From Nitrososphaerota archaeon (GTDB taxonomy: Archaea > Thermoproteota > Nitrososphaeria > Nitrososphaerales > Nitrosopumilaceae), in NCBI GenBank assembly GCA_016872015.1, contig VHBK01000012.1:1-35314 (forward strand): a stretch of 35,314 nt of DNA. Direction: 5' to 3'. Positions 15,884-22,660 of this stretch are shown here, piece after piece. The translations under genes and the position numbers were made by a program. Position 1 is the stretch's first letter, and each line of letters starts with the position of its first letter. The notes under the pieces were generated by a model, which had not been told where the DNA came from, did no database searches, and saw nothing but the letters and a program-made list of their open reading frames with translations.

Positions 15884-16170
15884 CGCTAGACGAAGTAATA
15901 TCAGCAGACCCAGACATCATAATCATGATGCCCTGCGGATTTGACACAGAAAGAACCACATCAGAATGCGCATTAAGTATGCAAAAAAATCCAAGATGGC
16001 AGAACCTCAGAGCTGTAAAGTCAGGCAATTTGTACGCAGTCGACGCAAACTCGTATTTTTCCAAGCCAAGCATCAGAACCATAACTGGGATAGAGATACT
16101 CTCAAAGATAATCCACCCAGAAAAGTTCGCAGGCCTAGCTACGCCAGAGGGTGCATTTTCCAAGATCTAG
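15880..16170 (+). CDS. BtuF-like protein, 3' part of the frameshifted gene
   Basis: C-terminal third of the binding protein. MTLDEVISADPDIIIMMPCG, then NPRWQNLRAVKSGNLYAVD and ANSYFSKPSIRTITGIEIL, are standard for the second lobe of BtuF-like proteins. The ATG at 15880 overlaps the upstream TGA as ATGA, so re-initiation could yield a separate 96-residue polypeptide, but a lone lobe would not be expected to bind ligand. The simplest reading is a one-base deletion in the A tract at 15876-15880. The stop codon shares a CTAG with the stop of a tiny opposite-strand ORF. Confidence 0.85.
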   Translation: MTLDEVISADPDIIIMMPCGFDTERTTSECALSMQKNPRWQNLRAVKSGNLYAVDANSYFSKPSIRTITGIEILSKIIHPEKFAGLATPEGAFSKI

Positions 16171-16241
16171 TCTTGGATATACTCATCATCCGAATCCAGG
16201 GTCTTCTTTGAAGGCCTAGTAGGTACAAAAAGAACAGTCAT
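16167..16241 (-). CDS. possible 24-aa small protein
   Basis: An ATG frame encodes MTVLFVPTRPSKKTLDSDDE plus four residues. Two facts favour a real gene: its stop shares CTAG with the BtuF-like stop, as with other convergent pairs here, and a TATA-like TGATATTA lies about 27 bp upstream of the ATG. Against it is the very short length. I do not know a family. Confidence 0.35.
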   Translation of the reverse strand: MTVLFVPTRPSKKTLDSDDEYIQD

Positions 16242-16469
16242 GTTTTGGAATCAGCAAAGCCGCTCTAATATCAAATCTGGCGCAAAAAAATCAAACTCCA
16301 AGTTAATTTTTTGCAAACCAAATGAGCCCCGATATTAACTGGAGGTTTGTCCACATACAACACACAGCATCTGATATCAAACCGCCCCCATATCAAACCA
16401 GAATGGCCTGAATCCAGCCTCCTTTGGTCCTATCTCGTGGCTTTCCTGTCTTGTATGATTCAGGCGGTT
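16242..16469. repeat. non-coding stretch with ATATCAAA repeats and an inverted repeat
   Basis: No gene is visible. ATATCAAA occurs at 16268, 16374 and 16390; the last two are extended to ATATCAAACC and lie 16 bp apart. GCCTGAATC (16406-16414) and GATTCAGGC (16457-16465) form a 9-bp perfect inverted repeat just beyond the 3' end of the membrane-protein gene. The sequence could hold protein-binding sites or an RNA 3' hairpin; no tRNA fold was found. Confidence 0.6.
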
Positions 16470-16946
16470 CTAATTTTTAATCCTGCAATTGTCTCGTAAT
16501 GATCTTGTTGTCTGATAGTACGCAATGCCCAATATTCCAAGCGATAACAATCTCAGCGGCATCTCATAGGTGGTCAAAAATGCAGTTGCAGTTCCGCCAA
16601 CTGTACCAAAAGTCGATATTATTGAAAACCCAACTGGGCCGCAACTACATGCTCCAGCAGATGCGCCAATAATAGAACCCACAACTCCACCACTTGCACG
16701 CTTTACTTTTTGCACCAGCCTTACCAAATAGACATTCATTGGTATGACAAGTGCAGACATGACAGAAACTGTGATTAGTAGTGCAAAGCTTGCCGTCCTA
16801 TCATCTGGAACATAGAAAATAAAGTATGGCTCAAAGAAAACAAACTCTGATAGCGCAGATAATACCATAAACATTGCAGAAAAGATCATGCCTGCAAGAA
16901 TAACATAACCATAGTTTGAAAATACCAGATGAATTGAACTTGCCAT
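16470..16946 (-). CDS. four-helix membrane protein with intramembrane CSCG motif, unknown function
   Basis: 158 residues with four probable membrane helices (about 13-35, 50-74, 86-112, 128-147). The third contains GASAGACSCGPVGFSIIS, a Cys-x-Cys inside a Gly/Ala-rich helix. The ATG start is supported by a TATA-like CTTAAAA at 16970-16976, 27 bp upstream, implying a leaderless transcript. The upstream same-strand gene encodes a tiny CxxC protein. I do not recognise a characterised family; the Cys pair hints at metal or redox work, but this is inference. Confidence 0.75.
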   Translation of the reverse strand: MASSIHLVFSNYGYVILAGMIFSAMFMVLSALSEFVFFEPYFIFYVPDDRTASFALLITVSVMSALVIPMNVYLVRLVQKVKRASGGVVGSIIGASAGACSCGPVGFSIISTFGTVGGTATAFLTTYEMPLRLLSLGILGIAYYQTTRSLRDNCRIKN

Positions 16947-16969
16947 TTTTTGAGCTTTTCTTAGAACAG

Positions 16970-16976
16970 CTTAAAA
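16970..16976 (-). promoter_or_regulatory. TATA-like box of the CSCG membrane protein gene
   Basis: TTTTAAG on the coding strand is centred 27 bp before ATG 16946, in the gap after the small CxxC gene. Confidence 0.4.
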
Positions 16977-16989
16977 GGATTCTTCCAAA

Positions 16990-17079
16990 TTATTTTTTCT
17001 TGAACAGTCTTGCAATCATCTTTGGTATAGAATCAAGTGGACATGATTCACAGGAGACCTTGTCGGTTTTTTCTTCCAT
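16990..17079 (-). CDS. small CxxC protein (29 aa)
   Basis: This ORF is below the track cut-off: MEEKTDKVSCESCPLDSIPK followed by a basic tail ending FKKK. The CESCP motif could bind metal, and the second half is an amphipathic basic helix. A TATA-like CATATAAG at 17101-17108 is 25-26 bp upstream of the ATG, exactly as for other genes here, which argues for expression. It lies 43 bp upstream of the CSCG membrane protein on the same strand. The function is unknown. Confidence 0.6.
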   Translation of the reverse strand: MEEKTDKVSCESCPLDSIPKMIARLFKKK

Positions 17080-17100
17080 GATATAATATCAACACAATAC

Positions 17101-17108
17101 CATATAAG
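17101..17108 (-). promoter_or_regulatory. TATA-like box of the small CxxC protein gene
   Basis: CTTATATG on the coding strand is centred about 26 bp upstream of ATG 17079 and is the main support for this 29-codon gene. Confidence 0.45.
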
Positions 17109-17156
17109 AAATTCTCAAAAAGACAATCCTAAATAGCAAAATAGCGCCACAGAATT

Positions 17157-17429
17157 GTGCTGGACAAGATCATAACGGGATTGTTTGTCGGGGTTCTCGG
17201 GATGCTGTGGTTTTTTACAAGAAAATGCGAGCTGCCACACCCATACAGACTAGTCACATACGACAGGCTAGGAAAGCAGGTAAATTTGGATCTGAGAACC
17301 ATATTTCACACACATACTGCCGCAGTAAGTTTTGCCAAGCACTATCGAGTGTTGTTTCCCCAGTACGATTTTGTCCTAGAATCAGGAATTCCCCAACTGA
17401 GGCGCAAATTCCTAGTGCATCAGAAATAA
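17157..17429 (+). CDS. small single-pass membrane protein, unknown function
   Basis: 90 residues from a GTG start. Residues about 3-20 (DKIITGLFVGVLGMLWFF) form a membrane anchor; the rest is a basic, aromatic-rich soluble part (e.g. HTHTAAVSFAKHYRVLFP). A TATA-like CTAAATAG at 17129-17136 is about 25 bp upstream, which supports the GTG. It is divergent from the CxxC gene and overlaps the opposite zinc-finger gene by 10 nt at the 3' ends. I do not recognise the family. Confidence 0.7.
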   Translation: MLDKIITGLFVGVLGMLWFFTRKCELPHPYRLVTYDRLGKQVNLDLRTIFHTHTAAVSFAKHYRVLFPQYDFVLESGIPQLRRKFLVHQK

Positions 17430-17800
17430 TGCATTTTCATGTGGTTTTGCAATAATACTTCGTATGGAGTAACGTATCCACAATGACTGCACGAGAACAT
17501 CGAGTTTTCCGGTTTTTCTTTTTTTATTGGCCCCTCATGAATTGACGTTATCATGATTATCTCGTCTTTTGGCAAAACCCCATAGTTTGCAGTTTCTCCT
17601 ATTGATGCAAAAAACTCCTTTATTGCCTTGACCACATATTCTGCGTCTAGGTTCTTGTCGTCCATGGTGCTGAGCACGAACTCGTGCAGCTTCATGGTTG
17701 GAATTGCCCCTAGCCAGTCAGATACAAACACTGCCATTTCGTGCTTGAGGTGTTCTGCCTCACGGCAATCAATTGTGATCAACGCATCAACTACGATCAC
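17420..17800 (-). CDS. protein with a C-terminal C2H2 zinc finger
   Basis: 126 residues from a GTG start. The N-terminal about 95 residues form an alpha/beta domain with no motif I know. The last 24 hold CSHCGYVTPYEVLLQNHMKM then H, a textbook C-x2-C-x12-H-x3-H finger. It is probably cytoplasmic; nucleic-acid or protein binding is likely from the finger. The promoter region shared with the divergent secreted-protein gene contains a 15-bp palindrome (17831-17845). Confidence 0.75.
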   Translation of the reverse strand: MIVVDALITIDCREAEHLKHEMAVFVSDWLGAIPTMKLHEFVLSTMDDKNLDAEYVVKAIKEFFASIGETANYGVLPKDEIIMITSIHEGPIKKEKPENSMFSCSHCGYVTPYEVLLQNHMKMHYF

Positions 17801-17830
17801 GGCGTATTTTTAGATGTGGTTTTGCCAATT

Positions 17831-17845
17831 TCCTTAACTTAAGGA
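17831..17845. promoter_or_regulatory. 15-bp palindrome between divergent genes
   Basis: TCCTTAACTTAAGGA is a perfect palindrome around a central C (17838). It lies 31 bp upstream of the GTG at 17800 and 57 bp upstream of the ATG at 17902, suitable for an operator or TATA/BRE-overlapping site acting on one or both genes. Confidence 0.45.
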
Positions 17846-17901
17846 TTACGTACAAGTTCTGTCAAAGCGCTAAATACAAAATCACATACTAGAGGGAATG
17901 G

Positions 17902-18495
17902 ATGGCAAGAAATCTGATTGCGTGCACTGTTGTGCTGAGCTTTTTTGTCATCATTGGTACGATTCTTCCTAGCTTTGCAGACGAAATCAGGGCAACTGAT
18001 CAAATCAAAAAAAATCTTGAAATGATAGAGATGCTAAAGAAAATCGAGCTATCAAAAAAGATTCTAGCACAAATGCAGGAAGGAAAAACAATTGACAATA
18101 CCAAGGCGCAACAGATACAAGAATTACGAAGCAAAGTCAAGGCAAGCCTAGCAGAAGAAGTAAACAGAATGAACAAGGATTACGAGCAGTATAATTCACA
18201 AAACGCATTTGCAAAATTTGTCGCCAAAAAGCCAGGACATGTCCAGCCAATATACCAAGAGATGTTTTCATATCACCAAGAAAAGGTAAGCCAGGCAAAA
18301 TCAGAATATAACAAGATAATCTCTTCTGGCGGCAAGACAAAAGACGCATGGGACGCATACCACAAATCATCTGCTACAAACAGAATAAAGCTGATTCAGC
18401 TAAACAAGGACCTGTCCATAAAATATGGTAATGCAAATCTTGCTATACAGAACACCTTTGATGAGAAAGGCAAGATTCCACGAACTAGTGAATAG
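17902..18495 (+). CDS. secreted helical protein of unknown function
   Basis: 197 residues. A signal peptide is clear (ARNLIACTVVLSFFVIIGTI, cleavage near FADE). The mature protein is Lys/Glu/Gln-rich and almost entirely helical, with coiled-coil tendency (EMIEMLKKIELSKKILAQMQ). No cysteines or domain motifs are seen in the mature part. The ATG at 17902 is preceded by an SD-like GAGGG and by a TATA-like CTAAATAC about 30 bp upstream. The 3' end overlaps the opposite MFS gene by 11 nt. The family is not recognised. Confidence 0.8.
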   Translation: MARNLIACTVVLSFFVIIGTILPSFADEIRATDQIKKNLEMIEMLKKIELSKKILAQMQEGKTIDNTKAQQIQELRSKVKASLAEEVNRMNKDYEQYNSQNAFAKFVAKKPGHVQPIYQEMFSYHQEKVSQAKSEYNKIISSGGKTKDAWDAYHKSSATNRIKLIQLNKDLSIKYGNANLAIQNTFDEKGKIPRTSE

Positions 18496-19765
18496 TTTTT
18501 TCCGACAATCGGTGGTGCAAATAGAACCTAAAGAGTACCACAGAGCCAAACAAGACCACAGATGACGCAATAAACGTCATAGTATAGTTAAAGGTCGTAG
18601 CCACAAAGCCGGCAGTAAGCGCACCTCCAAAGACGCCCATTCCGATCATGGAGCTGTTCACGCCCAAATACGTGCCCTCAAAGCCCTTTGGAATGGCTTT
18701 GAAGAATAAAACAGAGTTTGCGGTAGTAAATATGGAAAACCCAACCACCATCAAACACATCGAAAGTATTGCAAACGACAATAACACATAACCAGAAAAT
18801 ATTGTGATTAGAAACGCCGCAATCATGACGCCTAGGATTCTTGGCAAGTATGCAAGCATTGTTGCTTTTTCCTCGCCAAGCCTTGAGATTATTTTGGGCG
18901 CTACAAAAAATATCGCCGCCATCATGCAAGTCTGTATCAGATATAATGTAAACACAGTAGAGTCAGACATCTTTAGTGTTTTGAGAAATGGAGTCAGTGC
19001 TGTAAAGTAGATGTTGCTTCCAAAATAAAACAAAAGGTTTGCCAAAAACAAAAATCCAATTTCGTGTGAGATCTTTCCTTTTAGGATAGATATGACGTGC
19101 TTGTAGTCATGTATGCTCGGGATTTTTGGAAAAACAAAATGATGATGCATTCTAAAGTGGCCAAATGCATGTTGTATCCCATGCACAGAGTGCGCAATTG
19201 CGTGTCGCTCAATGTGAAAATTCGTCTTGCTGATTTGCGTGCTGATTCCAAGTGCGACTGCGCTTGCAATCGCACATATTGCAAAGTATTGCCTGCTATC
19301 AAAGTACAGACTCCACACCGCACCAATTAACATTGCACCAAGACTGCCAAACGTGGAGAGAATAGACGTTCTAGCAAACAGCTTGCCCCACTGATTATTC
19401 ATGCTAGTTTCCATCACCAGCATTTGTGTAACAGGACTGCGCGCAGTCAAAAAGAATCCAGATAACGGAGCCACGACATAGAGCGGCCCAAGATCATTTG
19501 TAAAATACAGCCACATACAACACAAGACTATGGCAGAAAAAGACACAAGCAAGACTGCCTTTTTTGCATGATATTTGTCCAGAATTTTGCCCCAAAGAAT
19601 AGAACCAAGTGCAGCCGCCCCATAATGAATTGCAACCATAATAGAAACTTCGCGTATTCCCCCTCCCAGATGTATGACAAAAAGCGGAATTGCTGTGTGT
19701 AGTCCTTCGGCCGCTATGTTAATTGGCGGAATAAACCAAATCCATTTTTTGCTCATTGTAGGCAA
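18485..19765 (-). CDS. major facilitator superfamily permease with His-rich central loop
   Basis: Membrane transporter of about 426 residues with 12 predicted helices in two six-helix halves. GSILWGKILDKYHAKK between helices 2 and 3 is the MFS loop signature (G-x-x-x-D/G-R/K). The central cytoplasmic loop is unusual: about 11 histidines within some 45 residues (e.g. HAFGHFRMHHHFVF), which suggests metal binding or sensing. Substrate unknown; drug or metabolite efflux and metal transport are both conceivable. The TTG at 19765 or the ATG at 19756 (MSKKWIWFIPP) may be the start. It is convergent with the secreted helical gene. Confidence 0.9.
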   Translation of the reverse strand: MPTMSKKWIWFIPPINIAAEGLHTAIPLFVIHLGGGIREVSIMVAIHYGAAALGSILWGKILDKYHAKKAVLLVSFSAIVLCCMWLYFTNDLGPLYVVAPLSGFFLTARSPVTQMLVMETSMNNQWGKLFARTSILSTFGSLGAMLIGAVWSLYFDSRQYFAICAIASAVALGISTQISKTNFHIERHAIAHSVHGIQHAFGHFRMHHHFVFPKIPSIHDYKHVISILKGKISHEIGFLFLANLLFYFGSNIYFTALTPFLKTLKMSDSTVFTLYLIQTCMMAAIFFVAPKIISRLGEEKATMLAYLPRILGVMIAAFLITIFSGYVLLSFAILSMCLMVVGFSIFTTANSVLFFKAIPKGFEGTYLGVNSSMIGMGVFGGALTAGFVATTFNYTMTFIASSVVLFGSVVLFRFYLHHRLSEKTIH

Positions 19766-19831
19766 CCCAAAGTCAAGCCAAAAACCGGACTAATCTATGA
19801 TGCATTAAAACTTGTTGTACAGAATTGTGGA

Positions 19832-20413
19832 TTAGTTTGCGCCCATTTCCATGGATTCGCTAAGCTCAATGGTGTGGTTTTGCGGGGTCGGCTCTGTGCC
19901 GTTTCCAGAGGATGCGCTTTCTTCCACCTCAACTTTTTCTTCTAGTTCTATTTCCCCTGGGTTTTCTTCCATTACCTCATCTTTTGGCATGGATTCCATC
20001 ATTCCAGCCAGTTCTTCGTGTGATGGTTCATGTGCAGACACCCAACCTCTTTGTGATAGTACATCATAGCTTGATTCTTTGATGCATGAAGGTCTAAAGT
20101 TGCTTGCCTTGAAGACCAGTTTCATTCCCTCACCGCATTGGATTTCATGTGGGTCGGTTCCGCTCTTTAGTTGTTGTAGTGGAGAAGCAATAAGTGCCAT
20201 AGTGGTCAGCATTTCTTCTTCCATAGCATCATCCATTGTTTCATCTGTTTCTTCCATAGTATCATCCATGGTGTCGTCCATTACTTCTTCGTCCATTATT
20301 TCCTCATCAGGCATTTCATCTTCAGATGGTGCCTCTTGAGCAAAAACAGGAGCAAATCCAAACATCGTGGATGCAACTATGCCAAGTAACAAAAGCAGTG
20401 TCAGACCCTGCAT
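19832..20413 (-). CDS. secreted acidic protein with Met/Asp/Glu repeats
   Basis: 193 residues with a signal peptide (about 1-25, ending VFAQ). Residues about 28-70 are a low-complexity acidic stretch of DDTMDDTMEETDETMDD type. A compact central domain (about 75-125) with two Cys, ASPLQQLKSGTDPHEIQC to RPSCIKES and RGW, resembles a small domain that recurs in thaumarchaeal exported proteins (recalled from general familiarity, not searched). The tail is again acidic and lacks a visible membrane anchor or PEFG tag. The Met/acid repeats could bind cations. A TATA-like GTTAAATG sits about 25 bp upstream of the ATG. Confidence 0.8.
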   Translation of the reverse strand: MQGLTLLLLLGIVASTMFGFAPVFAQEAPSEDEMPDEEIMDEEVMDDTMDDTMEETDETMDDAMEEEMLTTMALIASPLQQLKSGTDPHEIQCGEGMKLVFKASNFRPSCIKESSYDVLSQRGWVSAHEPSHEELAGMMESMPKDEVMEENPGEIELEEKVEVEESASSGNGTEPTPQNHTIELSESMEMGAN

Positions 20414-20490
20414 TGATTAATCTGAATTGACTTTGCATTTAACCTTTTTTATAATCATAGAATAAGTGCTGATCCTGTGGAACCAATAAC

Positions 20491-20877
20491 ATGAAGATGG
20501 ATTCAGAGACTTTTGGCATAGAAAAGGGACACGGCCAAGAAGCAATTGACTGGCTAAACGAGAAGGCAAAAAAAGACAAACTCAAATTCGAGGCAAGGCT
20601 CTACGGCGAAGAAATAGAGACCCAGAACTTTGGTACCTTTGAGTTGTTTTCATGGATTGGTGATGTTCAGGTTGCCAGAAAACTGGTAATCAAGGCAAGC
20701 AAGCGATTCAAAATCAAGGTAATCGAGGGCGGCTACAGGACCAAAGATAAAATTTTCAAAATGTCAAAGCAGGACTATGGCGTAGTCAGAAAGGGAGACA
20801 AGGTAATAGGACACCTGGCATTTACTGCACCAATGCTTGGCGGCAAATGGAAGGTATCCGAGGAAGAGCTTCGCTAA
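20491..20877 (+). CDS. conserved-looking cytoplasmic protein of unknown function
   Basis: 128 residues from ATG 20491 (an in-frame ATG two codons later is an alternative). It is basic, soluble and alpha/beta, with a run of alternating strands and helices (GTFELFSWIGDVQVARKLVI, FKIKVIEGGYRTKDKIFKM). There is no signal peptide, membrane segment, Cys pair or nucleotide-binding loop. The dehydrogenase gene follows 32 bp later on the same strand, so co-transcription is possible. I do not recognise the family. Confidence 0.75.
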   Translation: MKMDSETFGIEKGHGQEAIDWLNEKAKKDKLKFEARLYGEEIETQNFGTFELFSWIGDVQVARKLVIKASKRFKIKVIEGGYRTKDKIFKMSKQDYGVVRKGDKVIGHLAFTAPMLGGKWKVSEEELR

Positions 20878-20909
20878 AGCACAAATAATCAGGCATTACA
20901 ATTTTTCTT

Positions 20910-21773
20910 GTGCGAATCGGAATTGTCGGTACCGGTCTTTTAGGAAATGCAGTCGGCCTCAACCTCTTAAAGCGTGGACATGTCGTTACTGCATATAATA
21001 GAACAAAATCCAAGACAAAAGAACTAGAGGAAAACGGAGCAAAAATTGTGGACTCGCCAAAAAAAGTATCAGAGAATTCTGATGTTGTGTTTAGCATTGT
21101 AAAAAACGCAGACGCCGTAAGAAAAGTTGCATTTGGGGACGAATGCATTGCTTGTGGGAAGCATGACGGCCTGATTGTGTGCGACATGAGCACAATAAAC
21201 CCAATAGCATCAAAAGAGATTGCCCAGGAATTTTCAAGTAGAGGAATTCCGTTTTGCGACACGCCAGTCATGGGCGGCCCAAACGTTGCAATCACAGGCG
21301 ACCTATTGATGATGGTTGGTGGAGAAAAGGCGACGTTTGAGAAATGCGAAAAACTGTTCAATGACATTGCAAATAAGGTCTTTTACTTGGGGCAAAACGG
21401 CACTGCACATTCTGTCAAAATTGCAATGAATCTTCAGATAGCCATGCTTGCTTTGGCAATAGCTGAGGGAATTACGCTTGCACGAGCCTCAAAAATAAAG
21501 CCAGAAACTTTCTTGGAGATTCTCAACTCGACTTATTTTAAGACAGGAATGAGTGAGAACAAGGCCTACAAGATGCTAAAGCAGGACTATTCCCCGACAT
21601 TTACACTATCAAATCTAAAAAAAGACCTAGACACAATCAATGAGGCCGCAAAGGCATTTGGTGTAAATCTCCCAATGGCAACAAAGGCAAACCAAATTTA
21701 TCAAGACGCAGAGGAGGAATTTGGAAGTCTGGACTATACTGCCATACTAGAATACCTATCCAAATCAAAATGA
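20910..21773 (+). CDS. beta-hydroxyacid dehydrogenase / 3-hydroxyisobutyrate dehydrogenase-like NAD(P) oxidoreductase
   Basis: 287 residues, standard for the family. The N-terminal Rossmann fold has MRIGIVGTGLLGNAV and, at the end of strand 2, AYNRTKSK, whose Arg/Lys favour NADP(H). DMSTINP and DTPVMGGP (about 92-124) are the substrate-binding signatures, and K170 in GTAHSVKIAMN is the expected catalytic lysine. The C-terminal half is the helical dimerisation domain. The substrate is not determined: 3-hydroxyisobutyrate, tartronate semialdehyde or glyoxylate/succinic semialdehyde reduction are all possible. Start GTG. The 3' end overlaps a small opposite-strand gene by 9 nt. Confidence 0.9.
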   Translation: MRIGIVGTGLLGNAVGLNLLKRGHVVTAYNRTKSKTKELEENGAKIVDSPKKVSENSDVVFSIVKNADAVRKVAFGDECIACGKHDGLIVCDMSTINPIASKEIAQEFSSRGIPFCDTPVMGGPNVAITGDLLMMVGGEKATFEKCEKLFNDIANKVFYLGQNGTAHSVKIAMNLQIAMLALAIAEGITLARASKIKPETFLEILNSTYFKTGMSENKAYKMLKQDYSPTFTLSNLKKDLDTINEAAKAFGVNLPMATKANQIYQDAEEEFGSLDYTAILEYLSKSK

Positions 21774-21887
21774 AGGATCGTATTTTTTCTTGGCAAGATA
21801 TGCGCGATATGATACTCCGGTGACCAAGAAAAGAACACCCGCAATAACACACCAAACAATGAACGGGACTGATTGCAGTTCTGCCAT
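21765..21887 (-). CDS. small single-pass membrane protein (40 aa)
   Basis: The ORF track shows a longer 106-aa frame, but only the last 40 residues look real: MAELQSVPFIVWCVIAGVLF continuing through a hydrophobic helix to a basic tail (YLAKKKYDPSF). The ATG at 21887 lies about 24 bp from an AT-rich block (21906-21916) that also fits the divergent gene. The topology is probably N-out with a positive C-terminal tail inside. Function unknown. Confidence 0.65.
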   Translation of the reverse strand: MAELQSVPFIVWCVIAGVLFLVTGVSYRAYLAKKKYDPSF

Positions 21888-21905
21888 GGTATGATTTAGC
21901 ACACA

Positions 21906-21916
21906 ATAAATAAATA
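21906..21916. promoter_or_regulatory. shared TATA-like block for two divergent genes
   Basis: ATAAATAAATA is centred about 24-28 bp from both ATG 21887 (minus) and ATG 21939 (plus), whose start codons are 52 bp apart. One AT block seems to serve both directions. Confidence 0.5.
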
Positions 21917-21938
21917 GATTTGAAGATTGAGCAGCAAC

Positions 21939-22145
21939 ATGCCAGAAATAATTTGTGAGGAATGTGGTGCAAAAATGTTCCACGAAAATCCGGACACCCT
22001 CAAAATAGAAGAGGCAATACACAAAAAATTCTGCAGGCAAAAACAAGGCGAGGCGCACAGCTATATGCATCGCGATCCAAAACACATGTCCACATTTGAC
22101 TCGGAGCGAACAGCCGACCAGAAAGGCAAACCGCTAGTAAAGTAG
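21939..22145 (+). CDS. small zinc-finger protein
   Basis: 68 residues from ATG 21939; the longest ORF begins four codons earlier at 21927, inside the would-be promoter spacing. MPEIICEECGAKMFHENPDT begins with a CxxC and is followed by HKKFC, giving a C-C-H-C zinc-binding set. The C-terminal half is polar with several His (HSYMHRDPKH). It is followed after one base by the TPR gene, so the two are probably translated together. Nucleic-acid or protein binding is inferred only from the finger. Confidence 0.75.
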   Translation: MPEIICEECGAKMFHENPDTLKIEEAIHKKFCRQKQGEAHSYMHRDPKHMSTFDSERTADQKGKPLVK

Positions 22146-22146
22146 C

Positions 22147-22626
22147 TTGGATGTATACGATTCTGCAATCATTGAATTCAATTTAGGTAATTTCAAAAAA
22201 GCATTAGTATTATTTGAGCAGGTCTTGCAATCAGAGCCACTCCATGTCACTGCGCTAATCAAAAAGGGCAACATCCTAGGCAAGTTTGCAAAATATTCCG
22301 ATGCAATATCATGCTATGACAAGGCACTGTCTGTAGAGCCAAAAAACGCACTTGCCCTCATAAACAAGGGCCTAGCCCTGCATTACTTGCAAAAATACCC
22401 AGAGGCAATCACATGCTATGATGCAATACTGGAGGAGAAACCAAAAAGCGCACTAACACTATACAACAAGGCATCAAGCCTAGTTAGAGACAAACAGATA
22501 CCAGAAGGATTAGAGATTCTAAAAAAGGCAATAGTGTTGGATTTTTCCTGCAAGTACAAGGCACGATCAGATGTTGATTTTGAGCAAATACAAAAGACGC
22601 CGGAATTCAAAAGGCTGGTTTTGTAA
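22147..22626 (+). CDS. TPR repeat protein
   Basis: 159 residues, start TTG one base after the zinc-finger gene stop. At least three tetratricopeptide repeats are visible with the W/L-G-Y-A-F-A-P pattern, e.g. LGNFKKALVLFEQVLQSEP, YSDAISCYDKALSVEPKN and YPEAITCYDAILEEKPKS, followed by a capping helix region. It should act as a protein-protein scaffold in the cytoplasm. The partner is unknown; the coupled zinc-finger protein is a candidate. Confidence 0.9.
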   Translation: MDVYDSAIIEFNLGNFKKALVLFEQVLQSEPLHVTALIKKGNILGKFAKYSDAISCYDKALSVEPKNALALINKGLALHYLQKYPEAITCYDAILEEKPKSALTLYNKASSLVRDKQIPEGLEILKKAIVLDFSCKYKARSDVDFEQIQKTPEFKRLVL

Positions 22627-22630
22627 AAAC

Positions 22631-22640
22631 ATAATATTTG
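22631..22640 (+). promoter_or_regulatory. TATA-like box of the geranylgeranyl reductase gene
   Basis: ATAATATTTG is centred about 26 bp before TTG 22661 and only about 14 bp before TTG 22649, favouring the later start. Confidence 0.45.
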
Positions 22641-22660
22641 CAGGCTAGTTGCGAATTGCA

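Noticed and set aside
16401-16480. Possible tRNA-like element suggested by GGTTC near the inverted repeat
   Set aside because: No acceptor or anticodon stem can be formed around it, and the GGTTC is not followed by a T-loop pattern.
19832-20413. PEFG-CTERM target for the archaeosortase-like protein
   Set aside because: The exported proteins fully visible here lack a PEFG-type tail followed by a membrane helix and basic end.
21637-22085. Longer minus ORFs of 111 and 106 aa
   Set aside because: The 111-aa frame is antisense to the dehydrogenase. Of the 106-aa frame only the last 40 residues, with a well-placed TATA-like box, look like a gene.
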